DNA of 64,000 bases. Origin: Viscum album. Lineage: Eukaryota; Streptophyta; Magnoliopsida; Santalales; Viscaceae. This document shows, one piece after another, positions 1 to 10,013 of this stretch; within the stretch, counting starts at the first letter, position 1, and each line of letters opens with the position of its first letter. A model generated the notes under the pieces. It was not told the DNA's origin. It searched no databases and worked only from the letters and a program-made list of their open reading frames with translations. The position numbers were made by a program, and so were the translations under genes. Location of the stretch: the NCBI GenBank assembly GCA_963277665.1, contig OY728128.1:1864786988-1864850987 (forward strand), given 5' to 3'.

Positions 1-3000
1 ATAAGAACATAACATTTTGGAAATCTTAACCTGCAAAAGAGATAATAATTTAATAACATGGGATAAATCATAGTAGTGAAATGTAATCCCAATAATCATA
101 ACTTAAAACATGAAACTTTGTGTCATACACACATAATCATAGAGAATCATTTCTTAGTAGTCAATACTCATAGCCAAGACTATCTTAGCGGACAAAGTCC
201 ATTTCTGAACCGAGTTCACTCCTCGTTTCAGTCCTGTTTCACTGAACCGATTTAACCTACCGTTCCAGCCATGTCTATCTCATGAGATATAAAATCTTTA
301 CCCAATGTATTGGAGGGAGATATAGGTCCCACCCATCTCATAATGATACCATTATTATGTGTGCCACAAAATCATAAACCATACATCATAGCATAACCCA
401 TGTAATAAAAATGGGATTCTTAAACATCGTGACATCATAAAACAATTCATATAAGATAAAGTAATTCATAAAAATAATTCCATCACAACATAATCAAATC
501 AATGTAATAATAGGGATAGAAATAGAACCCTTTATTATCTTAGATGAATAATAATTTTGATAAAACACTTGAACTCCATTCTTGAGGAAAATATCCTTTC
601 TACTTCAAAAACACTTTTCCTTTCTTAACATGTCATACAATTCTAAACAAAAAGAAGTTGATTAAAAATAAATATGAAAACTTGTAAAGTAAGCTTCTTG
701 GAAATAATGTTTTAAAAATCCATTCATGCCGTATAAGTTAAAAAAACATTCTTCTCGTACTTTTGTTGGAAAAGTCAAAAAGTACCTCATACGAAAAACG
801 ACAAAAGATTCCTTTCATATCTTTTACTAAAAACTCACCGAAGGGTAAAATTGGATTTAAACAATTGTAGGTGGATGGAAATAATATTACATATTGAGGA
901 AACATGGATGTGGATGATAAAATACACCCCAGTAAATTCCAAAGTATAAACAATCTCAGATAAAAATGAGATTGTGATATTTTCCCTTACCTTAGGTCTG
1001 ATTTCCTTTGTAAGTGTCCGAACCTCATGTATAATGATTTAAATAATGTAATTGACTTATTAAAGAATCATACTCATTGTTATGATATCATATATAGTCA
1101 TATTATTAGCTTATTATTAGTAATATTTCATTGCTACTTGTTATTCGGGTGTTTATTACTTTTTGTTCTTATGCGTGTTTTGTCGAATAAATTCTTATTA
1201 TTCTTTTTAAGTTATAGATACCTCATTTAAAGAATGGTATTAGTGTAATATATATCATATTTATTCACTCAATTCATTTATTTAATCATTATTCAATGAA
1301 AATCATGTAGAACGAGTCGCATCACATCGTGGAGACGGTATTCCGTACGTACGCACGAGCGATGATATCATTCCCATGATCATGGAATTGTATTGGAGTG
1401 TATGTATAATATTTCAAAATCAATATCACTTTAAAATAATCCTATATATTCATTATTTACACCATTATACCCATCCAAGTAAGGTGGTGGTGGAAAACAG
1501 ATTACACCACGGCGTGGAGACGGTATTCTGTACATATGCACGCGCGGTGATTTCGTTTTCCGTAGGATGGATTGATGGTGAAATAGGGTTGTTTCATACA
1601 TATAATAACATATCATTATATGAGTGATACTGATGTTATTAATTCATAATGAAACAACTAAAGAAGAAGAAGTGGAAGAAGAAATAAAGTTGAAAGAATG
1701 GGTAACGGACATTACATCTTCTTTGAAGCGCTTCTTTGAGACCTCCTTTTAGGTCACTAAAATTGTTCTTTGAAGAAGACCAGGACCTCTATGATGTTTT
1801 TATAGAAGGTTAGAGGAGAAATTGGTAGGGGTTGGCCGAGCTTGAAGGCTCAAAGGGGTGTGGGGAAGAGAGGGAGGAGGTTCCCTTTTATAAGGGAGGA
1901 GAGGGGCACCTTTGGAAAAACTAAAAATATTATTTTATTATAAAGCCATATTCGGTTTTAAATGGCTCCAAATTGATTTATTTCGAAGATAAGGTGGGGA
2001 TGGGTCTAAATACTCTCATACAATAGAATTTGGACACGTTTAGTTTACTATTTTAAACATATCATTTAGATTTAACTTTAAGTTAGATAATTTTACTTTT
2101 ACCGTGTCTTTTTGTGTTCTTACACTATAAGGTTAATAAACTTACTATAACAAGCCAAACGAACCCCAAGTTGTTTATTATTAATATATATAACCTTATA
2201 GAAGTCATTTGGACAAACCATAGATTTTTAGAAATAAAATAACAATTAATAATATAATATTTGTTTTAAAAACTATTTTATGTCAATTTTGACACTATTT
2301 AGTAATTGATTTTTGTGAAAATCATAGCAGAATTATTAGTTCAAAAAAAGTTAATTAAATCAATAATAACATGTCATATTAACCTATAAAATTAGTTGAA
2401 TTCATAAAAAGTCTCAAATTACATTTATTTGGGTATTTATAACATCAATTATGCCAATACTTCATTAATAAGATAATTACTGCATCATCATTGTGTCATA
2501 AATAAATTAAATTATTTAGTGTCTAAAAATTAAAAATAAAATACCATTATGTAGGAAATATTTTTAACTTTCTAATTAATATTTATAGTCGAATTTATCT
2601 TATGTATAACCCTATATTAAAAATTATTTATTTATTAAACGTTGATTTTAACTATTTTAACCCTTCTTTAAATAAATTAATAATAAATGTCCTAATCTAA
2701 TCCAAGTGGGCCTAAATGATCATATTTTATTCCTAAGGTTTTTTATGGTCTAATTACACTTATCCAATAGAATTATGACATATGTTAGGGTAATAATAAT
2801 ATCATTTTTACCCTTAATTACCCTATTTACTTTTAACCGTGGTAAATAAAAGTAAAAAGTTAATATTCACCAAATATTATTTTTATCTCATTGAACCACA
2901 TTTTACTTACTGATATCAACCGTGTCTCTCGGATTTTTGAAATTCCACTCATAGAAGCGGTAAAATTATGTTTTATATAAATCTGCAAATTCTCCTAGGA

Positions 3001-3527
3001 GGTGGGTAAAAGATGGTGAAAAGTTCAATAAAATTTTTATATATCTAAAATTATTATAAAATTACTCCAATGAATTACATTGAACTTATATAGGTATTAT
3101 GTATCAATTTTGACCTAAAATAAATTTAAATAAAATAAATAATTATTTAAATAAAAAGTCGGTTTTTAAATAGTAACCCAGTGTTTTCACTATTCATCAA
3201 AAATTGAAAGTTTCCAGAAAAATACCAAAATTTCACCCTAGGCTAATTTCGATATTCTGAATCTAAAAACGAAGTCCATTTTGAAAAATAAAATTTACAA
3301 AATTTCAAAAAGTTGTTATTACTATTCATAACGACTAGTTTTAATAATATTTTAATAGCATATCCTTGTTTAATGAAACTCGGTATTGCGTACGACGCAA
3401 GCTATCAAGGAAGGCTGCGGTTGCATGTAAAGTAAGTGAAGCTAGTGTTGTGTGTGGTGAAAGATTACTTTGATGATTTATATAATATAAAAACAAAATA
3501 TTTCTCATAAAAGTCTCGGGTGTTACA
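1..3527 (-). repeat. 3' LTR of element A (truncated by window edge)
   Basis: Aligns along its length with 10315-13839. Read on the minus strand it starts TGTAACACCC at 3527, directly after a purine tract. In a ~345-base stretch compared by eye (from about 3001) I count about 17 differences, roughly 95% identity. It contains a TATA-like CTTATAAAAG on the minus strand at 1883-1894. No host gene is seen in it; the short ORFs here are chance. Confidence 0.93.
1883..1894 (-). promoter_or_regulatory. Putative TATA box in the element A 3' LTR
   Basis: The minus strand reads CTTATAAAAGGG inside a pyrimidine/purine-skewed stretch. The same site is kept in the other LTR at 12196-12207 and at the equivalent position of element E's LTRs. 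The shared position suggests the Pol II core promoter of this LTR family; no transcript data are available here. Confidence 0.5.
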
Positions 3528-3545
3528 TTCTACCCCCTTAAAATG
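3528..3545 (-). other. Polypurine tract of element A
   Basis: The minus strand reads TTTTAAGGGGGTAGAA immediately before the LTR start TGTAACACCC. This is the expected place and composition for the plus-strand priming site of a gypsy element. A nearly identical tract precedes the LTR of element G. Confidence 0.8.
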
Positions 3546-3565
3546 AATTTCGCCCTCGAAATTTT

Positions 3566-4072
3566 TCACTTTGTAACAAAAAGATGAGGATAACTCTCCC
3601 TCATCATATCCTCAAGCTCCCATGTAGCTTCTTCTAATTGGTGGTTCCTCCATAAAACTTTCACCAAACGATTGGTCTTGTTCCGTAGGACTTTTTCACT
3701 ACGATCGAGAATCTCTATCGTCTGTTCTTCATAAGAAAGATCTTGTTTCAGCGGTAGAACTTCTGAGCTGAGTACATGTGAAGGATCAGGTATGTACTTT
3801 CTCAGAAGAGATACATGGAACACATCGTGAAATTGAGAGAGATTCGGTGGAAGATCCAATCGGTAAGCTACCTTCCCAACACGATCCTGTATTTTGAAAG
3901 GATCGATATACCTAGGGCTCAGCTTTCCCTTCATTCCAAATCTCATTACTCTCTTCCAAGGAGATATTCATAAGAACACTTTATCACCCACTTCAAACTC
4001 TAAGTCTTTTCTTCAGTTGTCGGCATAACTTTTTTGTCGGCTCTGAGCTGCTCTTATGTGTTGTTGAATAGA
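3566..4072 (-). pseudogene. Integrase C-terminus and chromodomain of element A
   Basis: The end of the pol polyprotein. An open stretch of 126 codons (3566-3946) starts in the [11 protein letters not shown] motif typical of gypsy integrase C-termini. It continues through [20 protein letters not shown] and ends in a chromodomain-like segment ([20 protein letters not shown], last 40 residues) just before the stop at 3566. Chromodomains in this position are the hallmark of chromoviruses and are thought to guide integration into heterochromatin. Codons upstream (3947-4072) keep recognisable integrase sequence with in-frame stops. The aromatic W residues of the chromodomain are visible. It is a remnant of the polyprotein rather than a separate gene. 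Confidence 0.88.
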
Positions 4073-4612
4073 TCAGACCTTTGCTTCCATCTCATCAACA
4101 AGATCAGGTCCTAATAGCTTTCTTTCCCCAACTTCATCCCAGCAAGTTGGAGTCCTGCATTTCTTTCCAAAGAGAGCTTCATAAGGAGCCATCTGAATAC
4201 TAGAGTGAAATCTATTGTTATATGAAAATTCCACCAAAGGTAGGTGTTGATCCCAACCACCTTTTAAATCCATAGAGCAAGCCCTCAACATATCTTCTAG
4301 AGTTTGAATTGTCCTCTCAAACTGACCGTCTGTCTGAGGATGATAAGCAGTGCTAAAATTCAACTCTGTATCCAAAGTATGCTGAAGACTTCGCCAGAAC
4401 TTTGAGGTAATCCTCAGATCCCAATCAGATATAATAGAAAGTGGTACTCCATGAAATCTTACCACTTCCTTTACATATATCCTGGCAAGCTGATCTAGGG
4501 AGAAATCCTCTCTAATAGCAAAGAAGTGTGCAGACTTTGTAAGACGATCAACGATGTCCCAGATAGCATTATTGTCTTTGGATGTTTTAAGAAGTCCGGT
4601 GACAAAGTCCAT
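4073..4612 (-). pseudogene. Integrase catalytic core of element A
   Basis: 180 open codons covering the DDE integrase core, the enzyme that inserts the cDNA into the genome. Visible landmarks in order are IWDIVDRLTKSAHFF with the first Asp, IISDWDLRITSKFW with the second Asp, YHPQTDGQFERTIQTLEDML with the catalytic Glu, and the LVEFSYNNRFHSSIQMAPYE block. All three acidic residues appear to be present, unlike the RT and RNase H sites of the same element. The segment is cut off from the upstream zinc-binding domain by stops around 4613-4690. Identity as gypsy integrase is certain; function is unlikely because the rest of pol is broken. Confidence 0.92.
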
Positions 4613-4690
4613 AGTGATGGTTTACCATTTCCATTCGGGTATGGATAATGGTTGTAACATTACCTTAGACTTTTGTCTCTCATCTTTAAC

Positions 4691-4930
4691 TTACTGATAA
4701 CCCAAGCATCGAGAGACATATTCAGCAACATCTCTTTTCATTCCATCGCACCAAAAGTACTCTTTCAGGTCCCTATACATCTTCGTGCTTCCAGGATGAA
4801 TAGATAATGAAGAACTATGATCCTCATCCAGTATCTCCTTCTTTAATTTGGGGATGGGAGGAACACAAACCCGATTCCTGAACTTTATTATCCCATCACA
4901 ATCAAGGTTGAATTCAGGAACATTTCTCAC
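4691..4930 (-). pseudogene. Integrase H2C2 zinc-binding domain of element A
   Basis: 79 codons upstream of the catalytic core. They show the spacing of the HHCC domain: a His in DEDHSSS, SIHPGSTKMYRDLKEYF with the second His, and VSRCLGYQ, where one Cys is kept and the second of the expected CxxC pair reads Tyr. The domain normally binds zinc and the cDNA ends. A missing Cys and the flanking stops mark it as decayed. It joins the RNase H segment on the right through about 350 bases of degraded RNase H and linker sequence. Confidence 0.88.
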
Positions 4931-5725
4931 CTTCTTTTGTAACTCTACATATTCTTTCTATGCCTCTTTAATCTTAACATGTATAGATGGTTGAACATTC
5001 ATTTGAGAAAGATAATATTTTTCCCCTTTCATTATGATTACAAGATCCATCCTTTGTAAATCCATAAATATTGGATCTTTTGTGATCCTCATCATGGATA
5101 AATTGGCATGGTCTCGTCGACTTAATGCATCTGCCACCTTGTTTCCTTTCCCAGGGTGGTAATGAATTGAGTAGTCGTAATCCTTAATCAGCTACAACCA
5201 TCTTCTTTGGCGCATATTCAGCTCCTTTTGTGTGAAAATATACTTTAAAATTTTATGATCAATATAAATTTCACACCTTTCTCCATAAATATAATGCCTC
5301 TAAATATTTAATGCAAAGATTACCGTAGCTAACTCAAAATCATGAGTTGGGTAATTTTGCTCATGGATTTTCAACTGTCATGAGGCATAAGCTATCACCA
5401 TATCATTTTGCATAAGAACACACCCCAATCCCTTCATGGATGCAACACTGTAGATCACAAACCTTTCTACACTACAAGGAAGTGTGATCACAGGTGCACT
5501 AGATAACCTTCTTTTCAACTCCTGGAAATTCTCTTCACATTCCTCCATCCAAACAAACTTAAATCCTTTCCAAGTCAACCTGGTGAGTGGATTATATAAT
5601 CATGATAAATCTTTCACAAAACGTCGATAATATCCAGCCAAATTAATAAAACATCGGATCTCAGTTACTGTTGTTGGTCTCGACCATATTTTGATAACCT
5701 CTGTTTTTGTTAGATCCACAGATAT
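4931..5725 (-). pseudogene. RT C-terminus and RNase H of element A
   Basis: Next to insertion D the minus strand encodes the ISVD-TKTEVI motif that follows the RT core in gypsy pol. Then come the tether region and RNase H (5378-5578 open), with SVERFVIYSVASMKGLGCVL and MVIAYAS. In the usual motif the residue after YS is the first catalytic Asp; here it is Val, so this copy should lack RNase H activity. Further down, recognisable but stop-containing sequence runs into the integrase zinc domain. RNase H removes the RNA template during reverse transcription. Confidence 0.85.
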
Positions 5726-7474
5726 CCTCTTGATTCTCGCTCAAATTTACCCAAGAGATGAAGGTAGAACGGTCCTTGTGGTTTAGCTTGGGTTATCGAA
5801 TCCTCAGAGACCTAAGAAGAAACCTATAGACATGTACATTCTATGGACTATTTTTGGCTATGAAGTGGCAAACTTGGGTTGATTTTATATGGGTTTAAAG
5901 GATAACTAAAATATTTAAGTTAATTCAATTTAAAAGAATGATTTGATCCTAGGTTATCGCTCAGGGTGGATTGGATGAATTACTTTTTTAATGATTTCAA
6001 TTTCTTATAATTGAGATGGATTCATTTAAGAAGATCAAACGAAATCATCACTTACTGTTTTAATGCCTACACACCCTAATAATAATCACCTATACACTTT
6101 AAGGATCAATGTTTTGAGCACTCCAAGGTATAGGTTCGTATTAGAACTTGAATGTGTGACCTTAAATTCAATAAGGATGAAGATGTTTTAAAATCATCAA
6201 ATAAAAATATCATTTAAAAGAAGTGATTTGACATTAATAGAGTGACAAATAATATCCAATCCAGCCCCTTGATACTCCCTTGGATCAACCCATAAAAGAG
6301 TTATCCCTCCATTGATGACATGTCTTCAACGGAAGTGGGAAGTAGACTTACAAGGGTGGAATTGAAGAAGTAAAAACAACAACAAAAAAAGATCACTCCT
6401 CCGTTGTGTGATAAATATCACAAAGTATGGTGTGAATAAATTCACACCTTGAACCAAAGATATCAACGTGATAAGTAGAAGAACAGAATAAGAGTAAACA
6501 AATAACTTTTATTAAGAAACTAAGGTGAATTAAACAACTTACATGAGAAAGAAATGTGATTACAAACACAAAGCGGCATCATAATACTATAATGAAACCA
6601 AGCACCAAAGATCCTTCAATCCTCCAACACCACTGCCTCAAATAGGCATTTATGAGCCCTTGGGTCAAGCCTCCAACAGTTCAAGTCTCCTGAATTTATT
6701 GTGGCAGGCCATAGGTGGGTGGAAAGTAAGGGAGAGTTGATTTTTCCACCCTTGACCCGAGGTGGCAGCCATCTTTCCTACACCGAACAGACGCATCTAA
6801 AAGACCTTCTAGATGGCCGAATCAGAGTGTTCCATTGAATAATACAATGGAGCTCCATCTGTCTTCTAAACGCCTGTAAAATTTGGGCCCATTTGGAGTT
6901 TTGGATTCCACGATATGATAAAATTGGTGGACTGTTTTTCTGGGACACAGAATCTGGCCCAGAATTATATCTCTAAATTGGGCCGCCTTGATGACCACAA
7001 TAGAAGCTGAATTAGCATTGCATAATAAAGAGTTATTTGTTCCTATGCATCTCTTCTAGAATCCCACAAAATATGGGATTTATTGGGCCTGTTTTTTGGG
7101 CCCCACAGTCTCATCAGTGAGCTAGTGTCCAATTTACCTTCTCTAGAATTGCTTCCTTTCATCACAAAATATCCCCATCTTCTTCCATAAATTCTCCATT
7201 GATCCCTGAATGAAACATGTTCATATTGGAGTTTATATAAATTTCCAAAAATATCAAATTAAAATATGTTTAATCAGATGAATCATTGGGTACTTCAAAT
7301 GATGTTCAAAAATGTACCACATAATAGTGCAATTTAAGAAGGTATTACAATCATAATGTGAAATGATGTTCAAAGTGTAAAATGCACTAAAATGGTGTTT
7401 ATGAATAATAAGGCACATGAATATTATATATATTAACAATGAATATTATCCTCATTTAGTGGCTAATCACCCCT
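5726..7474. mobile_element. Insertion D: putative solo LTR inside element A's RT
   Basis: The RT reading frame stops being recognisable at about 7470 and resumes at about 5725 with nothing of gypsy pol between. The inserted block 5731-7469 begins TGATT and ends AATCA, a TG...CA terminus. It is flanked by CCTCT (5726-5730) and CCCCT (7470-7474), a 5-bp target duplication with one mismatch. Removing the block with one duplicate restores the frame order at this site. It has no ORF, primer site or internal LTR copy. A solo LTR of 1739 bp is the simplest reading; I do not recognise the family, and a short non-autonomous element remains possible. Confidence 0.72.
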
Positions 7475-8033
7475 CTTTTGAGATTATGTGACCCAAAAAT
7501 GCAACTTTTTGAAGCCAAAATTCACACTTGGTAAATTTGGTATAAAGCTTCTCCTTTCTCAGGGTCTTCAATATAATTCTCAAGTGATCTTCATGTTCTT
7601 CCTTGATCTTTGAATAGAAAAGAATATCTTTTATAAAGACTACCACAAACTGATCAAGATAGTCTCTAAAGACTCTATTCATCAGATCTATGAAGATAGC
7701 AGGGGCATTAGTAAGACCAAATCACATCACTATAAATTCATAGTGTCCATACCTTGTACGGAAAGACGTATTTGGTATATCCTATCTTTTGACCCTTAAT
7801 TGATGATACCCTGAATGAAGATCAATCTTGTAAAAGTATTGAGCTCCGCGTAGTTGGTCAAATAATTCATCAATGCACGGGAGAGGATATTTGTTCTTGA
7901 TTGTGATCTTGTTAAGTTCTCGATAATCAATGCAGAGCCTCATTGATCCATATTTTTTCTTAACAAACAGAACAGGTGATCCCCAAGGTGACGCACTAGG
8001 GCGTATGAATCCCTTATCAATATTCTCTTGGAG
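7467..8033 (-). pseudogene. Reverse transcriptase core of element A
   Basis: Continuation of the pol frame after a stop at 8031-8033. The minus strand keeps [33 protein letters not shown], the fingers/palm region, and an open stretch (7467-7682) with [20 protein letters not shown] and LGHIISKEG. The usual F-x-D-D active site reads F-I-K-D, so one of the two metal-binding Asp residues is lost. A stop also replaces the Pro of the PFGL motif near 7722. The gene is then interrupted by insertion D. Enzymatic function is not expected. Confidence 0.9.
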
Positions 8034-9710
8034 TTACTTCTTCAATTCCTGCAACTCAATTGGGTCCATTCTATAAGGTGTCTTTGAAATAGGTAAAGCA
8101 CCTGGTACGAGTTCTATTGAAAACTCAACTTCACGATTTGGTGGAAGACCCGGCAATTCCTCTGGAAATACATCATCAAACTCCCGTACAATGGGCATAT
8201 TCTTAATCGTGAGTTTCTCACAAAACATTTGAGATAAATAACCTTCATTTAGTGGAATCAAGACCCATAAGATGGAAGAAATTTCCACTGGAAGGTTATG
8301 TTCATCCTTGCATCGATAGATAATCAAATATTGATCTGGAATATGAAATGTAACTTTTGTTCTTTGGCAATTGATATGATATCCATATAGAGAAATCCAA
8401 TCCATGCCAAGAATCACATAAAATTCCACTATAGTAAGGATCATAAGATTTGCAGGAAGTACTTTCCCACAAACTTCAATCAGAGAAGAATTATAAACTT
8501 TTGATGCGACTGTTGTGCCATTAGGGGTTGTCACAGCTAACTCAACATCTAATTGTTGAGGTAATATGGTGATACTCTTAGAAAATTCTTCAGAAATAAA
8601 ATATTGGTTGGATCCATAATCAAATAAAACATTTTCTACATTATAGTGGATGATAAGTGTATCTTTCACCACTTTGTTATCATACTCCACATCGCTGATA
8701 GAAATTGCATGTGACTTTACTTTGTCTTTATCCTTAAGAGTTTTTTGACGTCGATCATCATCAACAACCCTTGGATTAGGGCATTGATTGGCATAATTCC
8801 CCATTTCCTTGCACTTGAAACATTGAAGTTTAGTAGGTTCCTTTTGTGTATCCCTTCCTTTTTTTGCATCATTAGACATCTTCTTCCCATCATTGCGGCC
8901 TTCAAATGCCTGATGACCTTCCTTTCCACATTTGAAACATTTACTTGTCCCTTTAAGAAAACTCCCTCCATGTTTCTTTCCACACTTTGAGCATAAGGGA
9001 AAGCTCATCTTCTTTTCAGTGTGCTCTTTAGATTTTCCTTTGAATTCCATCTTCCTCTTCTTATCAAACCCATATGACTGATGGGTTACTCCAATATCTA
9101 TCTCAACTTTGAGAGCACATCGAACGATTTCCTCATAACTATTGAAGCCCCTTATGGCTAAGGCCCTTCGAAGACTTGGTTTTAAGCCACTAAAGAATCG
9201 ATCGATCTTACTCTCAGGTTGGATAATAATACCAGAAGCGTACCTTGCAAGTCTTGTAAAATTTGCTTCATAGGTACCAACAGATTCATCATCCTTTTGC
9301 TTCAGTTCAAGAAACTCTTTCTCTATCTTTGTTCGAAGGATTCGAGGGAAGTAATTATTGAAAAATAAGTTCTTGAACTCGTCCCATTCCATGGACTCAA
9401 TTTCATCTCTTGGTCTCTTATTCTTGATAAGATTCCACCATTGATCAGCATCACCTTCCCAACGATACACTGCTAAGATGACTTTATCATGTTCAGAATA
9501 TTGAAGAACTAAAAATATCTTTTCAGTAGTGCTGATCCATTGTTCAGCAACTAATGGATCAGTAGACCTGCTGAATGATGGTGGACGCTGTCTCATGAAG
9601 GATTCAACAGAATGTTGCTCTTTCCTTTGCTTGTTTGGAAGTCCTACATGATTCATAGCTTGAGAAATTTGTGTGAGCATGGCTACAAGATTTTGCATTC
9701 CAGCTCTCAT
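8034..9710 (-). CDS. gag-protease and start of RT, element A (558 codons)
   Basis: The longest open frame in the window and the 5' part of the gag-pol polyprotein. Residues about 35-190 are the retrotransposon gag domain (EQWISTTEKIF, DADQWWNLIK, FFNNYFPRILRTKIEKEFLE). Residues about 245-310 hold two zinc-knuckle-like motifs, both damaged. The first ends in Gly where the last Cys is expected; the second has Asn for His. The aspartic protease follows. Its active-site motif reads FDYGSN instead of the usual D-S/T-G, and VILGMDWISLYGYHI is the typical later motif. The last 50 residues enter the RT N-terminus (FPEELPGLPPNREVEF). Start: the Met at 9710 lies about 290 bases inside the primer site. 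Structurally coding, but probably inactive. Confidence 0.88.
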   Translation of the reverse strand: MRAGMQNLVAMLTQISQAMNHVGLPNKQRKEQHSVESFMRQRPPSFSRSTDPLVAEQWISTTEKIFLVLQYSEHDKVILAVYRWEGDADQWWNLIKNKRPRDEIESMEWDEFKNLFFNNYFPRILRTKIEKEFLELKQKDDESVGTYEANFTRLARYASGIIIQPESKIDRFFSGLKPSLRRALAIRGFNSYEEIVRCALKVEIDIGVTHQSYGFDKKRKMEFKGKSKEHTEKKMSFPLCSKCGKKHGGSFLKGTSKCFKCGKEGHQAFEGRNDGKKMSNDAKKGRDTQKEPTKLQCFKCKEMGNYANQCPNPRVVDDDRRQKTLKDKDKVKSHAISISDVEYDNKVVKDTLIIHYNVENVLFDYGSNQYFISEEFSKSITILPQQLDVELAVTTPNGTTVASKVYNSSLIEVCGKVLPANLMILTIVEFYVILGMDWISLYGYHINCQRTKVTFHIPDQYLIIYRCKDEHNLPVEISSILWVLIPLNEGYLSQMFCEKLTIKNMPIVREFDDVFPEELPGLPPNREVEFSIELVPGALPISKTPYRMDPIELQELKK

Positions 9711-9999
9711 AACGTTTGGTTGCTCAGGGGGACAATCATTGCATTGCCTGTCTCATTCCGCATTAACACGGTTCCTTCGGGTTCCAGCCATTGACTAAAA
9801 CCAAGAAGAATAGTGTGAGCAACACTAATTATAATAGGAAAAACACATAATCAAGAATAAAATTTCAAACTTAGGGTCTTATCATAGGTTGTTCATGGCC
9901 ATTACTAAAACACTAAGATTGTGTTCTATGCTTAGACTTATCCTTAGGATTCTTACTAAGGCTTTCACATCCTAGTTTCCAAAGGTTGACTATACCTTT
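9711..9999 (-). other. Untranslated leader of element A between primer site and gag
   Basis: About 290 bases between the primer-binding site and the gag Met with no coding match on either strand. Position and lack of ORF fit the 5' untranslated internal leader of the element. No packaging or frameshift signal can be recognised by eye. Confidence 0.6.
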
Positions 10000-10011
10000 C
10001 CTCTGATACCA
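10000..10011 (-). other. Primer-binding site of element A (tRNA-Met type)
   Basis: The minus strand reads TGGTATCAGAGG two bases after the end of the right LTR. This is the standard sequence complementary to the 3' end of plant initiator tRNA-Met used by most plant gypsy elements. It fixes both the orientation of the element and the inner edge of its 5' LTR. Confidence 0.9.
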
Positions 10012-10013
10012 AC

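Noticed and set aside
4073..9710. Reading element A's separate pol pieces as several genes
   Set aside because: They are consecutive domains of one polyprotein broken by stops and insertion D, not independent genes.
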